NCBI GenBank assembly: GCA_039811345.1
Contig: JBDHYJ010000012.1
Coordinates: 1-64,000 of the forward strand
Reading direction: 5' to 3'
Source: Agriterribacter sp039811345
GTDB taxonomy: Bacteria; Bacteroidota; Bacteroidia; Chitinophagales; Chitinophagaceae
Length of the DNA: 64,000 bases
Below, piece after piece: positions 1-8,970 of this stretch (positions are counted from its first letter, which is position 1; every line of letters starts with the position of its first letter). The notes beneath the pieces are model-generated. The model was not told the DNA's origin, searched no databases, and saw only the letters and a list, made by a program, of their open reading frames with translations. A program made the position numbers and the translations under genes.

Positions 1-75
1 GTAAAAAGAAAAAAAAGTAACAAAAAAAAGAAAAAGGTAATAGTAGTAATAGTGTCTACTTTTTTTAGGACATGA
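1..75. other. A-rich window edge, possible 3' end of a cut gene
   Basis: The first 36 bases are almost pure A/G. On the plus strand, frame 3 reads a short lysine run to a stop, and frame 1 reads a lysine-rich stretch ending at a TGA at 73-75. This could be the basic tail of a protein cut by the window edge, or only an A-rich spacer. Nothing here identifies a gene. Confidence 0.2.
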
Positions 76-100
76 CAGGCTTTCGTCAACCCCTGACACT

Positions 101-128
101 GATACCTAATAGCTGATACCTGATAGCT
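101..128. repeat. Two tandem copies of a 14-base unit
   Basis: GATACCTAATAGCT at 101-114 is followed directly by GATACCTGATAGCT at 115-128, one mismatch apart. It lies just beyond the stop codon of the HNH gene. It resembles other short-period stretches in spacers of this window. Confidence 0.6.
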
Positions 129-140
129 AAATGCCAAAAT

Positions 141-704
141 CTATTTCACCCTCGCCCAGTTTTCACCACTTTTGATACGGTAAAGGGTCATTTCGCTTAC
201 ATCATATTTTTCAGCAAGCTGTTTGTAAGTGAGTCTTCTTTTGGGATCAGAAATTGCTTTCTTAATTGCACTAACCTGGTTGATATTCAGTTTCAGTCCG
301 GATGAGCGGTTGGCCTGTATTTTTTTGTATGCAACTTTAGCCGGGCTTTTCTGCTGATGGTTGCTTACTTCACTCAATGTCGCCCACCTTAGATTGGCAG
401 ATTTATTATCAATCTTGTTATGATTAAGATGAATAACAAACTGATGTTTTGGTGAAGGTTTTTTACAAAACAGGCGGGCTATTTCCCGGTGTATATATAA
501 TGTGCCTTTATTATTGGGGCGATGGAGATTAAGGCTGCGATAGCCTGTTGTTAGAGAGCCACTGAGTAGTTGTCCGTCTTCGTAAATATCTTTTGTAAAT
601 GAGGCTACCCGGCCCTGGCTGGAAACAGCATATTTTTTTCTTAGTTCTTTCCATCCCGGAAATTGCAGAGGCTTCCAGATTTCATTGGCAATCTTCTTTA
701 TCAT
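141..704 (-). CDS. NUMOD4/HNH endonuclease with C-terminal helix-turn-helix
   Basis: Predicted 187-residue DNA endonuclease of the HNH type found in phages and homing elements. Residues 8-55 look like a NUMOD4 DNA-binding module (EIWKPLQFPGW, then SSQGRVAS). Residues 71-116 carry the HNH core: IHREIARLF, then H92 and LNHNKIDNKSANLRW (93-107), then NH at 115-116. Residues 157-182 (TYKQLAEKYDVSEMTLYRI) form a helix-turn-helix. These proteins cut or nick DNA near a recognition site. Some are selfish elements and others stand free as domesticated genes. No intron, intein or terminal repeat is visible around it, and ligA follows upstream on the same strand. The family call is firm; the target and purpose are unknown. 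Confidence 0.85.
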   Translation of the reverse strand: MIKKIANEIWKPLQFPGWKELRKKYAVSSQGRVASFTKDIYEDGQLLSGSLTTGYRSLNLHRPNNKGTLYIHREIARLFCKKPSPKHQFVIHLNHNKIDNKSANLRWATLSEVSNHQQKSPAKVAYKKIQANRSSGLKLNINQVSAIKKAISDPKRRLTYKQLAEKYDVSEMTLYRIKSGENWARVK

Positions 705-814
705 AGCTGATGTTTTTAGGCATTATAAATGTACTAAAATACCCTCGCATATTATATTTAATTTTTATGCCAATTTTTTCAAAAAATAATGAATGCCGAT
801 ACACCTGTATATTT

Positions 815-2929
815 TCAGGAAGACAGGGTATCCGCCCCCGTCAGTTGTAAAAACTCAGTTTCGGAGATTACTTGTATAGTAGTTATTTTTTTTGCCTTCT
901 CCAGTTTTGAGCCGGCATCTTCACCTACTACAAGATAATTTAATTTGCTGCTTACCCCACTCAGTAGCTTCCCGCCATTTTGTTCTACCAGTGCCTCTGC
1001 TTCCGATCGCTTTAGTTTTGAAAGTGTACCTGTAAACAGAAAGGTTTTACCGCTAAGGTTACCTGCAACCTGCAGGTCTTTTTTAAGATTTTTGCATTGA
1101 AGTCCGGCTTTTTCCAGATCGTTGATCAATTGCAGGTTTTGATCATTGTGAAAGAACGTGTATACGCTACCCGCAACTTTAGGCCCTACATCTTCCAGTT
1201 CCTGCAAACGTTCAAGACTAAACGAAGCAAACTCAGATAAATGAAGCACCGCGTTTGCGAGTACTTTTGCCGTGGTCTCTCCTATATAACGTATACCCAG
1301 AGCATATATCAGCCGGTGCAAGGGCTGGCTTTTTGAAGCTTCTATTGCAGCCTGAAGGTTGGTGATGCTCTTTTCTCCAAATCCTTCCAGCGTGCGGATT
1401 TTGTCGAAGGGCAGGTGATATATGTCCGGAACATTTTTTAAATAACCCAATGTGTAAAATTTTTTTACTATAGCTTCTCCAAATCCACGAATATCCATTG
1501 CATCCTTACTGGCAAAATGTATTAAACGCTCAACAATCTGCGCTTCGCAATTGTTGCTGTTGTTGCAGCGCCATACGGCTTCATCAGCCGGTTTCTCCAA
1601 TGGATAACCACATACCGGGCAGGTCACCGGAAATTCAATTTCTTTTTCATTGCCTGTTCTCAATTCCGGGAATGATTTTACTACCTGGGGTATCACATCA
1701 CCCGACCTTTCGATCAGTATAGTATCACCTATAAGCAAGTCTTTTTCTTTGATATAATCTTCATTATGTACTGAGATGCTTCCTACCGTTACTCCACCCA
1801 CCGTCACGGGTTCAATCTTGGCTACCGGAGTAATAGCCCCGGTTCTGCCCACCTGAAATTCAACGGCAGTTAGTTTGCTTGTGGCCTGCCTGGCTTTGAA
1901 CTTGTAAGCTATTGCCCAGCGTGGATGATGTGTTGTCATCCCCATTCTTTCCTGAAGTTCCAGTTTATTTACTTTAACTACCATGCCGTCAATTTCGTAT
2001 GGGAGGTCGTCTCTTTGCTTTTCAAACGCAATGCAATGATCTATCACTGCATTTATTCCTTTCAGCAATTTTTTTTCCTTTTCAGGACTTCTAAATCCCA
2101 GTTCCCATAGCATTTGTAAGGTTCCGTTATGCGTCTTTAAAAGTTCTGGCTGCTGATGTTTGGGTAAAAGAGTTACATCACTTACGTGATAAAGAAATGC
2201 TTCGAGGTTACGCCTGCCAACCTCTTTGGGGTCTTTTATGCGAAGCGAACCTGCCGCTGCATTTCTCGGGTTCGCCAGTCGCGGTAATCCCTGTTCTTCT
2301 ATAGCATCATTGTATTCCTTAAAGTTATTTTTATTCATCAACACTTCCCCTCTTATCTCAATCTGCTGAATGCCATACCGGGAAAATTTCGCAGAAAGCG
2401 GTACAGAGCGAATCTGCCTGATATTGGTAGTAATATCATCACCAACCACACCATCACCACGGGTTGCGCCACGCAGCAGCAGGTCATTTTCATAAATTAA
2501 TGATATACTTGCCCCGTCAAATTTAGGCTCTACACAATACTCTATTTCTTCCACTCCGCTTAGTTCTCTTGCTCTTCTGTCAAAATCAACAAGGTCTTCA
2601 GCATTATAGCTATTATCAAGCGAAAGCATCGGAACAAGATGCTGCACTTTAGGGAAGTCTTTTATCAACCCTTTTGATACACGCTGTGTGGGCGAATCGG
2701 GTGTAATAATTGAAGGATCAGCCGATTCTGCTTTTTCAAGCATTTTATATAAGCTGTCGTATTCAGCATCCGCAATCAACGGATCATTAATTACATAATA
2801 CCTGTATTCGTGAAAACGAAGAACATCTCTCAATAATGCTACTGATGATAGTGGCAATACTTTGTCTGCAGTTTCTAAAAATTTTTTCCCTGCCTGTTGT
2901 AAAACTTTTGTTTGTTCGTTCGTAAACAT
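815..2929 (-). CDS. ligA: NAD-dependent DNA ligase LigA
   Basis: Seals nicks in duplex DNA using NAD+ during replication and repair. With the start at the ATG complementary to 2927-2929 the protein has 704 residues. The frame stays open 54 bases further upstream, but that stretch looks unlike the family. The N-terminal Ia domain (HEYRYYVINDPLIADAEYD, about 40-58) binds NMN. The adenylation lysine is K136 in EPKFDG, followed by the nucleotidyltransferase and OB domains. Next come a four-cysteine zinc finger (CPVCGYPL, CNNSNNC), helix-hairpin-helix repeats, and a C-terminal BRCT domain (SGKTFLFTGTLSKLKR). The length is slightly above the usual 670 because of a longer N terminus. It is probably essential and appears intact. 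Confidence 0.97.
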   Translation of the reverse strand: MFTNEQTKVLQQAGKKFLETADKVLPLSSVALLRDVLRFHEYRYYVINDPLIADAEYDSLYKMLEKAESADPSIITPDSPTQRVSKGLIKDFPKVQHLVPMLSLDNSYNAEDLVDFDRRARELSGVEEIEYCVEPKFDGASISLIYENDLLLRGATRGDGVVGDDITTNIRQIRSVPLSAKFSRYGIQQIEIRGEVLMNKNNFKEYNDAIEEQGLPRLANPRNAAAGSLRIKDPKEVGRRNLEAFLYHVSDVTLLPKHQQPELLKTHNGTLQMLWELGFRSPEKEKKLLKGINAVIDHCIAFEKQRDDLPYEIDGMVVKVNKLELQERMGMTTHHPRWAIAYKFKARQATSKLTAVEFQVGRTGAITPVAKIEPVTVGGVTVGSISVHNEDYIKEKDLLIGDTILIERSGDVIPQVVKSFPELRTGNEKEIEFPVTCPVCGYPLEKPADEAVWRCNNSNNCEAQIVERLIHFASKDAMDIRGFGEAIVKKFYTLGYLKNVPDIYHLPFDKIRTLEGFGEKSITNLQAAIEASKSQPLHRLIYALGIRYIGETTAKVLANAVLHLSEFASFSLERLQELEDVGPKVAGSVYTFFHNDQNLQLINDLEKAGLQCKNLKKDLQVAGNLSGKTFLFTGTLSKLKRSEAEALVEQNGGKLLSGVSSKLNYLVVGEDAGSKLEKAKKITTIQVISETEFLQLTGADTLSS

Positions 2930-3016
2930 GTGGTATTTTTTCAATTGTAAATGTATAATAAAGCCTTTATCCCGGATTTTCAATTTTTATAATCGGGATA
3001 TATTCACATCTCAAAT

Positions 3017-4657
3017 ATGTTTATGAGAATAATACTTTTTGCCTGTACAATCATTTTTTTGTTTGCTTCCTGCAGGCAACAGATAACTGCCGATATGATA
3101 GTGCATGGGGCAAAGATATATACTGCAGACAGTAGTTTTTCTGTGGTGGAAGCTATGGCAATAAAGGATGGTAAAATACTTGAAACGGGCACAACTGCTG
3201 ATATTCTGAATACATATACCGCCCCGGAAAAAGTTAATGCTGAAGGAAAAATAATATACCCCGGATTTATAGATGGGCATGCACATTTCTATGGCTATGC
3301 CCTTTCGTTGCAAAAAGTGAATCTTGTGGGTACAAAGAGCTGGGATGATTGTATTAACCAAATACAACAGTTTGTAAAGGATAAGCAAATATCCCGGGGC
3401 GAATGGATTTTGGGATATGGCTGGGATCAGAACGACTGGGATAATAAAGTTTTTCCTTCCAAAACATTACTTGATCAATATTTCCCCGAAAATCCCGTAT
3501 ATCTTTCAAGAGTTGACGGGCATGCAGCTATTGTCAACCAGGCTGCACTTGATAGGGCTGGTATAAAAGCAGGAGATAAGGTAGCAGGCGGAATTATTGA
3601 AACCAAAGCCGGCAAACTCACAGGTGTACTTGTAGATAATGCTATGGGTCGTGTGGGTAATATCATACCCGAACCCGATGACAAAACCCTGAAGGAATTA
3701 TTTGATGAAGCACAGAAAAAATGTTTTGCAGTGGGGCTGACTTCAATCACCGATTGCGGACTTTCAAAGCGGGAAACAGAAAGGCTTGATGCTTTGCAAA
3801 AAGAAGGAATACTCAAAATGAAACTTACGGTACTACTTTCTGATGACTCTGCAAACTATGCCTGGTACCTGCCCAGAGGAATATATAAAACAGAGCGTTT
3901 GCATATATCGGGGTTTAAACTTTTTGCAGACGGCGCATTGGGTTCGCGTGGTGCCTGCCTGCTTAAACCTTATAATGACAAGCCTGGCTGGTATGGCTTT
4001 TTGCTGAATGATATTAACCATTATACATCTGCTTTATCAAAGATTTATCAGTCCCCTTTTCAGGCCTGCGTACATGCAATTGGCGACTCAGCTAACCGGG
4101 TGATATTGCAGCAGTTTGCAGCATTGCTTACTCCCGGCAATGACCGCCGCTGGCGGATTGAGCATGCACAGGTTGTTGCCCCGGAAGATGTAAAGCTGTT
4201 TGGTAAATTCAATATCATTCCATCGGTACAGCCCACGCATGCAACCTCGGATATGTATTGGGCCGAAGATCGCCTGGGAGCCGGGCGTATACAATCGGCG
4301 TATGCTAATAGAAATTTATTGCAGCAAAACAAATGGATTGTATTAGGTACAGATTTTCCAGTTGAAGATATCAGTCCTCTGAAAACATTTTATGCGGCAG
4401 TTGAAAGAAAAGATGCCTCCGGATTTCCGCCATCAGGGTATCAACCAAATAATGCACTTAGCAGGGAAGAGGCATTAAGGGGTATGACAATATGGGCAGC
4501 AAAGGGCAGCTTTGAAGAAAGGGAGAAAGGGAGTATTGAGAAAGGCAAAGATGCAGATTTTATTATGACAGATACAGACCTGATGCAATGTGAACCTGCC
4601 GCTATTTTAAAAGTGAAGATAACGGCAACGTATATCTCGGGCGAGAAAGTGTATTAA
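3017..4657 (+). CDS. Exported amidohydrolase, YtcJ-like metal-dependent hydrolase lipoprotein
   Basis: A 546-residue amidohydrolase of the YtcJ/LAF3 group (amidohydrolase family 3). The N terminus is a lipoprotein signal with lipobox FASC (C19), so it is probably anchored facing the periplasm. The metal site begins with HGHAH (H88, H90). Later motifs include GYGWDQNDW, FADGALGSRGA, VHAIGD, RIEHAQ and LGTDFPVE. These match the alpha/beta barrel with its histidines and closing aspartate. The family cleaves C-N bonds in amides or ureas, and the substrate cannot be read from sequence. Its stop overlaps the stop of the convergent methylase. A second ATG two codons downstream is an equally good start. 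Confidence 0.88.
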   Translation: MFMRIILFACTIIFLFASCRQQITADMIVHGAKIYTADSSFSVVEAMAIKDGKILETGTTADILNTYTAPEKVNAEGKIIYPGFIDGHAHFYGYALSLQKVNLVGTKSWDDCINQIQQFVKDKQISRGEWILGYGWDQNDWDNKVFPSKTLLDQYFPENPVYLSRVDGHAAIVNQAALDRAGIKAGDKVAGGIIETKAGKLTGVLVDNAMGRVGNIIPEPDDKTLKELFDEAQKKCFAVGLTSITDCGLSKRETERLDALQKEGILKMKLTVLLSDDSANYAWYLPRGIYKTERLHISGFKLFADGALGSRGACLLKPYNDKPGWYGFLLNDINHYTSALSKIYQSPFQACVHAIGDSANRVILQQFAALLTPGNDRRWRIEHAQVVAPEDVKLFGKFNIIPSVQPTHATSDMYWAEDRLGAGRIQSAYANRNLLQQNKWIVLGTDFPVEDISPLKTFYAAVERKDASGFPPSGYQPNNALSREEALRGMTIWAAKGSFEEREKGSIEKGKDADFIMTDTDLMQCEPAAILKVKITATYISGEKVY

Positions 4658-5472
4658 AACTGACGAATATCCCTGCTAAAGATCAGTATTTCTTTAGATG
4701 ATTTATCATTACTCATACCGTATTTCCAGTTGGCAGTAATAATACTGAACCCTTTATAGAGATTGCGTATAGCTGGACAATCATTATATGATAATATCCA
4801 TCTATCTCTGTTCCGTAGTATCCCGGCTAATACTTCGTGGTTAAAATCTTTATGTGCATCGCCCTTTTTCCCATATAACCTGCTTTTGATCAAATATGGC
4901 GGATCAATATATGCAAAGGTATCCGGGTGCTCTTCCAGGGATTGTTTATAATCGGCTTTTTTTACAGTAATATTAGGATTGTAAAATTCTCTGAGTCGTT
5001 CAATTGCAGTTTGTGTGAATCTTGGGTGACCTGGTGACATGCCACCAGATAAGGTAGATCCCGAGAAAGAGGAGCGATTGAGAACATAAAATACGGCAGC
5101 CCGTTCAAGTTTAGTTTTAAAACCGGTTTGATTTTGCTGTAGTTCGTAAAATTTAGACCTGGATAATGGAAAGTATTTTTCAACCTCTTTTGCCAATGTC
5201 TTTGGTTGTGTTAATACACATTGCCAGAACTCTACAAGCGGAGAAAAAATATCAAAGCCGAATACTATTGTTCCCTTTGCAGCTAAAGCCAGTTCAATAG
5301 ATCCGCCACCGAGGAATGGGGACAATAATGTGTCAGGCTTATCAGGAAAGTAACGGGTTATATTTTCAACAGCTCTTGTTTTACCTCCCGGATAGCGAAG
5401 TAAAGGTCTTGAGCTTAATTGCACATCTGCTTTAATGAGGTTTTCATTTTGTAGTGATAAAGCCTCATCCAT
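4654..5472 (-). CDS. Orphan adenine-specific DNA methyltransferase (D12/Dam class)
   Basis: A 272-residue N6-adenine methyltransferase of the D12 class, the class of Dam and M.DpnII. LRYPGGKTRAV (25-35) is the class opening motif. PFLGGGS (52-58) is the AdoMet-binding FxGxG motif. YIDPPYL holds catalytic DPPY at 190-193. SSFSGSTLSGGMS (about 134-146) resembles the target-handling region of the class. There is no restriction endonuclease or specificity subunit next to it, so it looks like a solitary methylase used for regulation, repair marking or protection. GATC specificity is plausible but cannot be proved here. Its stop codon overlaps that of the convergent amidohydrolase gene. Confidence 0.9.
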   Translation of the reverse strand: MDEALSLQNENLIKADVQLSSRPLLRYPGGKTRAVENITRYFPDKPDTLLSPFLGGGSIELALAAKGTIVFGFDIFSPLVEFWQCVLTQPKTLAKEVEKYFPLSRSKFYELQQNQTGFKTKLERAAVFYVLNRSSFSGSTLSGGMSPGHPRFTQTAIERLREFYNPNITVKKADYKQSLEEHPDTFAYIDPPYLIKSRLYGKKGDAHKDFNHEVLAGILRNRDRWILSYNDCPAIRNLYKGFSIITANWKYGMSNDKSSKEILIFSRDIRQF

Positions 5473-5507
5473 TAATTTTATTTTTACCCAATATAGGAAA
5501 ACAAATT

Positions 5508-6620
5508 TTAAGCAGCTGCGCCTTCCGGTAATTTATCGCTCATATTTTGTACAGGTCTTTGTCCCAACTGCTTCATAAAACGGAAATGTGAAGCTATAGC
5601 AGCTCCTAATGTGGGGAAATTGTTGTACAGTATTCCAAAATCATTGCAGGTTTGCTCTACTATCTTACTGATAGCTGGATAGTGAATATGACTGATGCGT
5701 GGAAATAAATGATGCTCAATCTGAAAATTAAGTCCCCCTGCAAACCATGATAAGATTTTACTTTTTGCTCCAAAGTCAGCAGTTGTTTTTACCTGGTGTA
5801 TAGCCCATTCATTTTCTATCTTTTTGGGTTCTATACCGGCAACATCAAATTCTGCATGTTCTACCACGTGTGCCAGTTGAAACACCAGTGCGAGGGTTAA
5901 TCCTAAGACAAAATGCATTACAAGGAATCCAACCAGCCAGGCTTCCCAGCCAACCACCATGATAGGCAGTACAATAGTAAAGCCTACATACAAAGCTTTA
6001 GAAACCCAGAAAACCAGGTGTTCTTTAAAGTCCATAGGTTTTAAAGGGGTGGTATATACTTTTTTGGTTACATATTTAATATAGTCTGTAATAAACAGCA
6101 GGAAAAGGGAAGTAAAACCATACAGAACAAACATATAATAATGCTGATACCTGTGTGGGGGATACCATTTTTGAGTGGAACATTCCCGCATAAAGGGCTT
6201 ATTGTTAATATCATCATCAATGCCGTCAATATTAGTATAGGTATGGTGTACAATATTATGTTTGAGCTTCCAGAAAAAAGCATTTCCACCCAGTGCATTC
6301 ATTGAGAGTCCCATAATATCGTTTACCCATGGGCGTGAGGAGTAACAACCATGACAGGCGTCATGCATGATATTAAAACCTATACTTGCCAGTGTAAATC
6401 CGAATAATCCGCTTAATACTACTCCCCAAAAAGGAGTAAGCGGTGCAAGAAGCAGCGCGGCATATATACCTATAGCTGCGGGAATAAGGATTACAGTTTT
6501 CTGATATAATTTCCAGTTTCCGGTTTTTTTCAGGTTGTTGTCAGCAAAATATTTATCTACACTGGCTTTTAAAGCATTGAAAAAAACTTTGTTTTTGTTG
6601 TTGAAGGTTACTTTGTACAT
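5508..6620 (-). CDS. Membrane fatty acid desaturase
   Basis: A 370-residue integral membrane di-iron desaturase that introduces a double bond into an acyl chain. All three histidine boxes are present: HDACH (86-90), HNIVHH (121-126) and QIEHH (300-304). The glutamine in box three is typical of front-end or acyl-lipid desaturases. Hydrophobic stretches near 42-85, 160-182, 204-252 and 290-300 fit the usual four-helix arrangement. No cytochrome b5 domain is fused, so the electron donor must be separate. It probably tunes membrane fluidity. It lies about 130 bases downstream of apaG on the same strand. Position of the double bond and preferred substrate are unknown. Confidence 0.92.
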   Translation of the reverse strand: MYKVTFNNKNKVFFNALKASVDKYFADNNLKKTGNWKLYQKTVILIPAAIGIYAALLLAPLTPFWGVVLSGLFGFTLASIGFNIMHDACHGCYSSRPWVNDIMGLSMNALGGNAFFWKLKHNIVHHTYTNIDGIDDDINNKPFMRECSTQKWYPPHRYQHYYMFVLYGFTSLFLLFITDYIKYVTKKVYTTPLKPMDFKEHLVFWVSKALYVGFTIVLPIMVVGWEAWLVGFLVMHFVLGLTLALVFQLAHVVEHAEFDVAGIEPKKIENEWAIHQVKTTADFGAKSKILSWFAGGLNFQIEHHLFPRISHIHYPAISKIVEQTCNDFGILYNNFPTLGAAIASHFRFMKQLGQRPVQNMSDKLPEGAAA

Positions 6621-6752
6621 GCGTAAACTTTTTCTGTAGATGGAGATAGCTTCCGGGCTATTGTTTGTTTAAATAATAATTTAATGATTCAGGGTTAATA
6701 ATATCCCTTTTAAAGGTGGGCAAAGGTAGTTATATTATACGGTAAAATTTTA

Positions 6753-7139
6753 TTAATTCATTTTGAAGGGCACAATCATATCAAAAACAGGAATCTTAAC
6801 TTCAAATTGTTTTTTTAAGCTGGTATTTTCCATGATATAAGTGCCATACATTTTCCCCATTTCTGTCCGCAGATTGCATCCGCTTACATACTGGTATTGT
6901 TCACCGGAATTGATTTGAGGTTGCACCCCAACTACACCTTCTCCTTCCACCTCTCTTTGGGTGCCATTACTGTCAAAAATATACCAGTGCCGCCTGAGCA
7001 GGCGTACCGGGAAAGGATTGTTGTTTTGTAAGGTAATACGATAGGCAAACATAAATTCTCCATTAACGGGATTGCTGTAATCCGGCTGATAAAATGTCTC
7101 TACCGTTACAATTACACCTTCCGTTACTTTAGATGCCAT
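6753..7139 (-). CDS. apaG: ApaG domain protein
   Basis: A 128-residue ApaG protein, an immunoglobulin-like beta sandwich of about 125 residues that usually stands alone in bacteria. Characteristic segments are FAYRITLQN, LLRRHWYIFDSNG, VEGEGVVGVQP, YVSGCNL and GTYIM. The ATG complementary to 7137-7139 was chosen because it gives the family length; a start four codons upstream is also open. In enterobacteria ApaG is linked to cobalt resistance and magnesium efflux, but its biochemical role is unclear, and here no partner gene (apaH, ksgA) is adjacent. It is divergent from icd, with about 150 bases between them. Confidence 0.93.
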   Translation of the reverse strand: MASKVTEGVIVTVETFYQPDYSNPVNGEFMFAYRITLQNNNPFPVRLLRRHWYIFDSNGTQREVEGEGVVGVQPQINSGEQYQYVSGCNLRTEMGKMYGTYIMENTSLKKQFEVKIPVFDMIVPFKMN

Positions 7140-7223
7140 TACCTTAATCAAAGTTTGGAATAAAATTAGCGAAAACTATTGCAATTCACGATAAATTTCT
7201 CTTATAACAATTAAAATGGCAGT

Positions 7224-7231
7224 TACCTTTG
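7224..7231 (+). promoter_or_regulatory. Candidate -7 box of the icd promoter
   Basis: TACCTTTG matches the Bacteroidota -7 consensus TAnnTTTG. It lies 59 bases before the icd start. No clear TTG -33 element sits at the right distance, so the call rests on one box. Confidence 0.35.
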
Positions 7232-7290
7232 CTTCACAAAACACGTGATTTTCTTACTTCATAATATTTAATATTAATAAAATTTAAAAA

Positions 7291-8742
7291 ATGAAGATAG
7301 CTGTAGCCAAAGGTGATGGAATCGGTCCCGAAATAATGGATGCCGTTTTGAAGATATTAGAAGCTAATAATGTTCCCCTGGAATATGAATTTGTAGAAAT
7401 GGGAAAATGGGTATTTGACAAAGGCTTCTCCAATGGGATGACCCCCGAAGCTAAAATAGCTATTGAATCACTCGGGTTGCTTTTTAAAGGACCTATGGAA
7501 ACACCTAAAGGCAAGGGGGTTAAGAGTGTAAATGTTACCGCCCGCAAAACCTGGAATACTTATGCCAATAAAAGGGTTTTTCAGTCGCTGCATGGTGTAG
7601 ATACAGTATTTTCAAAAGCAGGGATTCCCATAGATATTACTGTGGTCAGAGAAAATATTGAAGATACTTATGGTGGTATTGAGCACATGCTTACACATGA
7701 TGTGGCCCTTAGCCGCAGGTTCATTACCCGTCCCGGAAGTATGCAGGTGATTCGATATGCTTTCCAGATGGCCAAACAAAAAAAAGCAAAAAGGATCAGT
7801 TGCGGGCATAAGGCCAACATTATGAAAATAACGGATGGTCTCTTTCTTGAATGTTTTTATGAAGTTGCCAAAGAGTTTCCTGAGCTGAAAGCTGATGATA
7901 TAATTGTGGACGACCTGTGTATGAAACTGGTGACAAAACCAGACACTTTTGATGTGGTGGTATTAACTAATCTGCAGGGCGATATAGTTTCCGACTTGTG
8001 CGCAGGTCTGGTAGGTGGATTGGGTTTTGCACCTTCGGCCAACATAGGTGACCATATATCTATTTTTGAAGCGGTACACGGTACGGCGCCTGATATTGCC
8101 GGGAAAAATATTGCCAACCCCACAGCGTTGTTATTAAGTGGTATATCCATGCTTCAGCATGTAGGACTAACTGAGAATGCGGCAATAATAGAAAATGCCT
8201 TACTATATACGCTCGAAAGCGGTGTGCATACCGGTGATTTTGGTGATAAAACCATAAAATCTGTAAATACTACAGAATTTGCAGAAACTATTATCAGCAA
8301 TTTTGGTAAGCAGCCCAATTTCAATCCCAAACCGGTTGTGCCTAATAAGCCCGGAACTCCTACACCATTCAAATTACAACAGAATGCAATGATGGAATCT
8401 GCAGAACTTGGAAATGAAGATATTGTAGGTGTTGACCTCTTTATAGAAAGTAATGAACAGCCTCTTACTATTGCTACAAGATGCCAACGCCATGCCGGTG
8501 TTAAATTCAAACTGGTGAATATTAGTAACCGGGGTACTCAGGTTTGGCCAACAGGATCTGTGTATACCAACCTGGTCAACTTATATAATGTGCGTTTTGA
8601 ATCGCTTGACGGTGAGCCACTCAATCAACAGGATGTGCTTGGGTTATATGTAAGCTTAAGTGGCAATTTTAAAATCTGTTCCTCGGAGTTGTTGAATAGC
8701 TGGGGTGAAAAGAGAGGGTATAGCCTGGCACAGGGACAATAA
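7291..8742 (+). CDS. icd: NADP-type isocitrate dehydrogenase, long form
   Basis: Oxidative decarboxylation of isocitrate to 2-oxoglutarate in the TCA cycle. At 483 residues it belongs to the longer type seen in Thermus and Rickettsia, with an extra C-terminal domain of about 140 residues after the catalytic core (from about residue 340), rather than the 416-residue E. coli form. Catalytic-core segments are VNVTARKTWNTYAN, VRENIEDTYGGIEH, CGHKANIMK and NLQGDIVSDLCAGLVGG (metal-binding aspartates), followed by the HGTAPDIAGK loop that contacts the cofactor. Coenzyme choice between NADP and NAD is inferred from the family. It is a single gene with its own terminator downstream. Confidence 0.93.
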   Translation: MKIAVAKGDGIGPEIMDAVLKILEANNVPLEYEFVEMGKWVFDKGFSNGMTPEAKIAIESLGLLFKGPMETPKGKGVKSVNVTARKTWNTYANKRVFQSLHGVDTVFSKAGIPIDITVVRENIEDTYGGIEHMLTHDVALSRRFITRPGSMQVIRYAFQMAKQKKAKRISCGHKANIMKITDGLFLECFYEVAKEFPELKADDIIVDDLCMKLVTKPDTFDVVVLTNLQGDIVSDLCAGLVGGLGFAPSANIGDHISIFEAVHGTAPDIAGKNIANPTALLLSGISMLQHVGLTENAAIIENALLYTLESGVHTGDFGDKTIKSVNTTEFAETIISNFGKQPNFNPKPVVPNKPGTPTPFKLQQNAMMESAELGNEDIVGVDLFIESNEQPLTIATRCQRHAGVKFKLVNISNRGTQVWPTGSVYTNLVNLYNVRFESLDGEPLNQQDVLGLYVSLSGNFKICSSELLNSWGEKRGYSLAQGQ

Positions 8743-8766
8743 TTTTTTTTATTTTATAAAATAAGT

Positions 8767-8801
8767 ATAAGGGCGGGTTTTATCACCTGCCCTTATTTTT
8801 T
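8767..8801 (+). terminator. Intrinsic terminator of icd
   Basis: An 11-base-pair stem (arm ATAAGGGCGGG pairing with CCTGCCCTTAT through one G-U pair) encloses an 8-base loop and is followed by a run of five T. It lies 25 bases after the icd stop. Confidence 0.88.
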
Positions 8802-8970
8802 CTTGCTTGTTAACCTGTTATCAAATCCACTTTAATGTTAAACAAGGTTAATAAATTTTTCTACAACGCTTTACAGTACTGTATTTCAGAAAACAGCACT
8901 CTTTTCTTCTTAAACTTTTAAAATCATCTGTAGTCAATTGCTGTATTGAATTCACAAAAAAATTATACAC

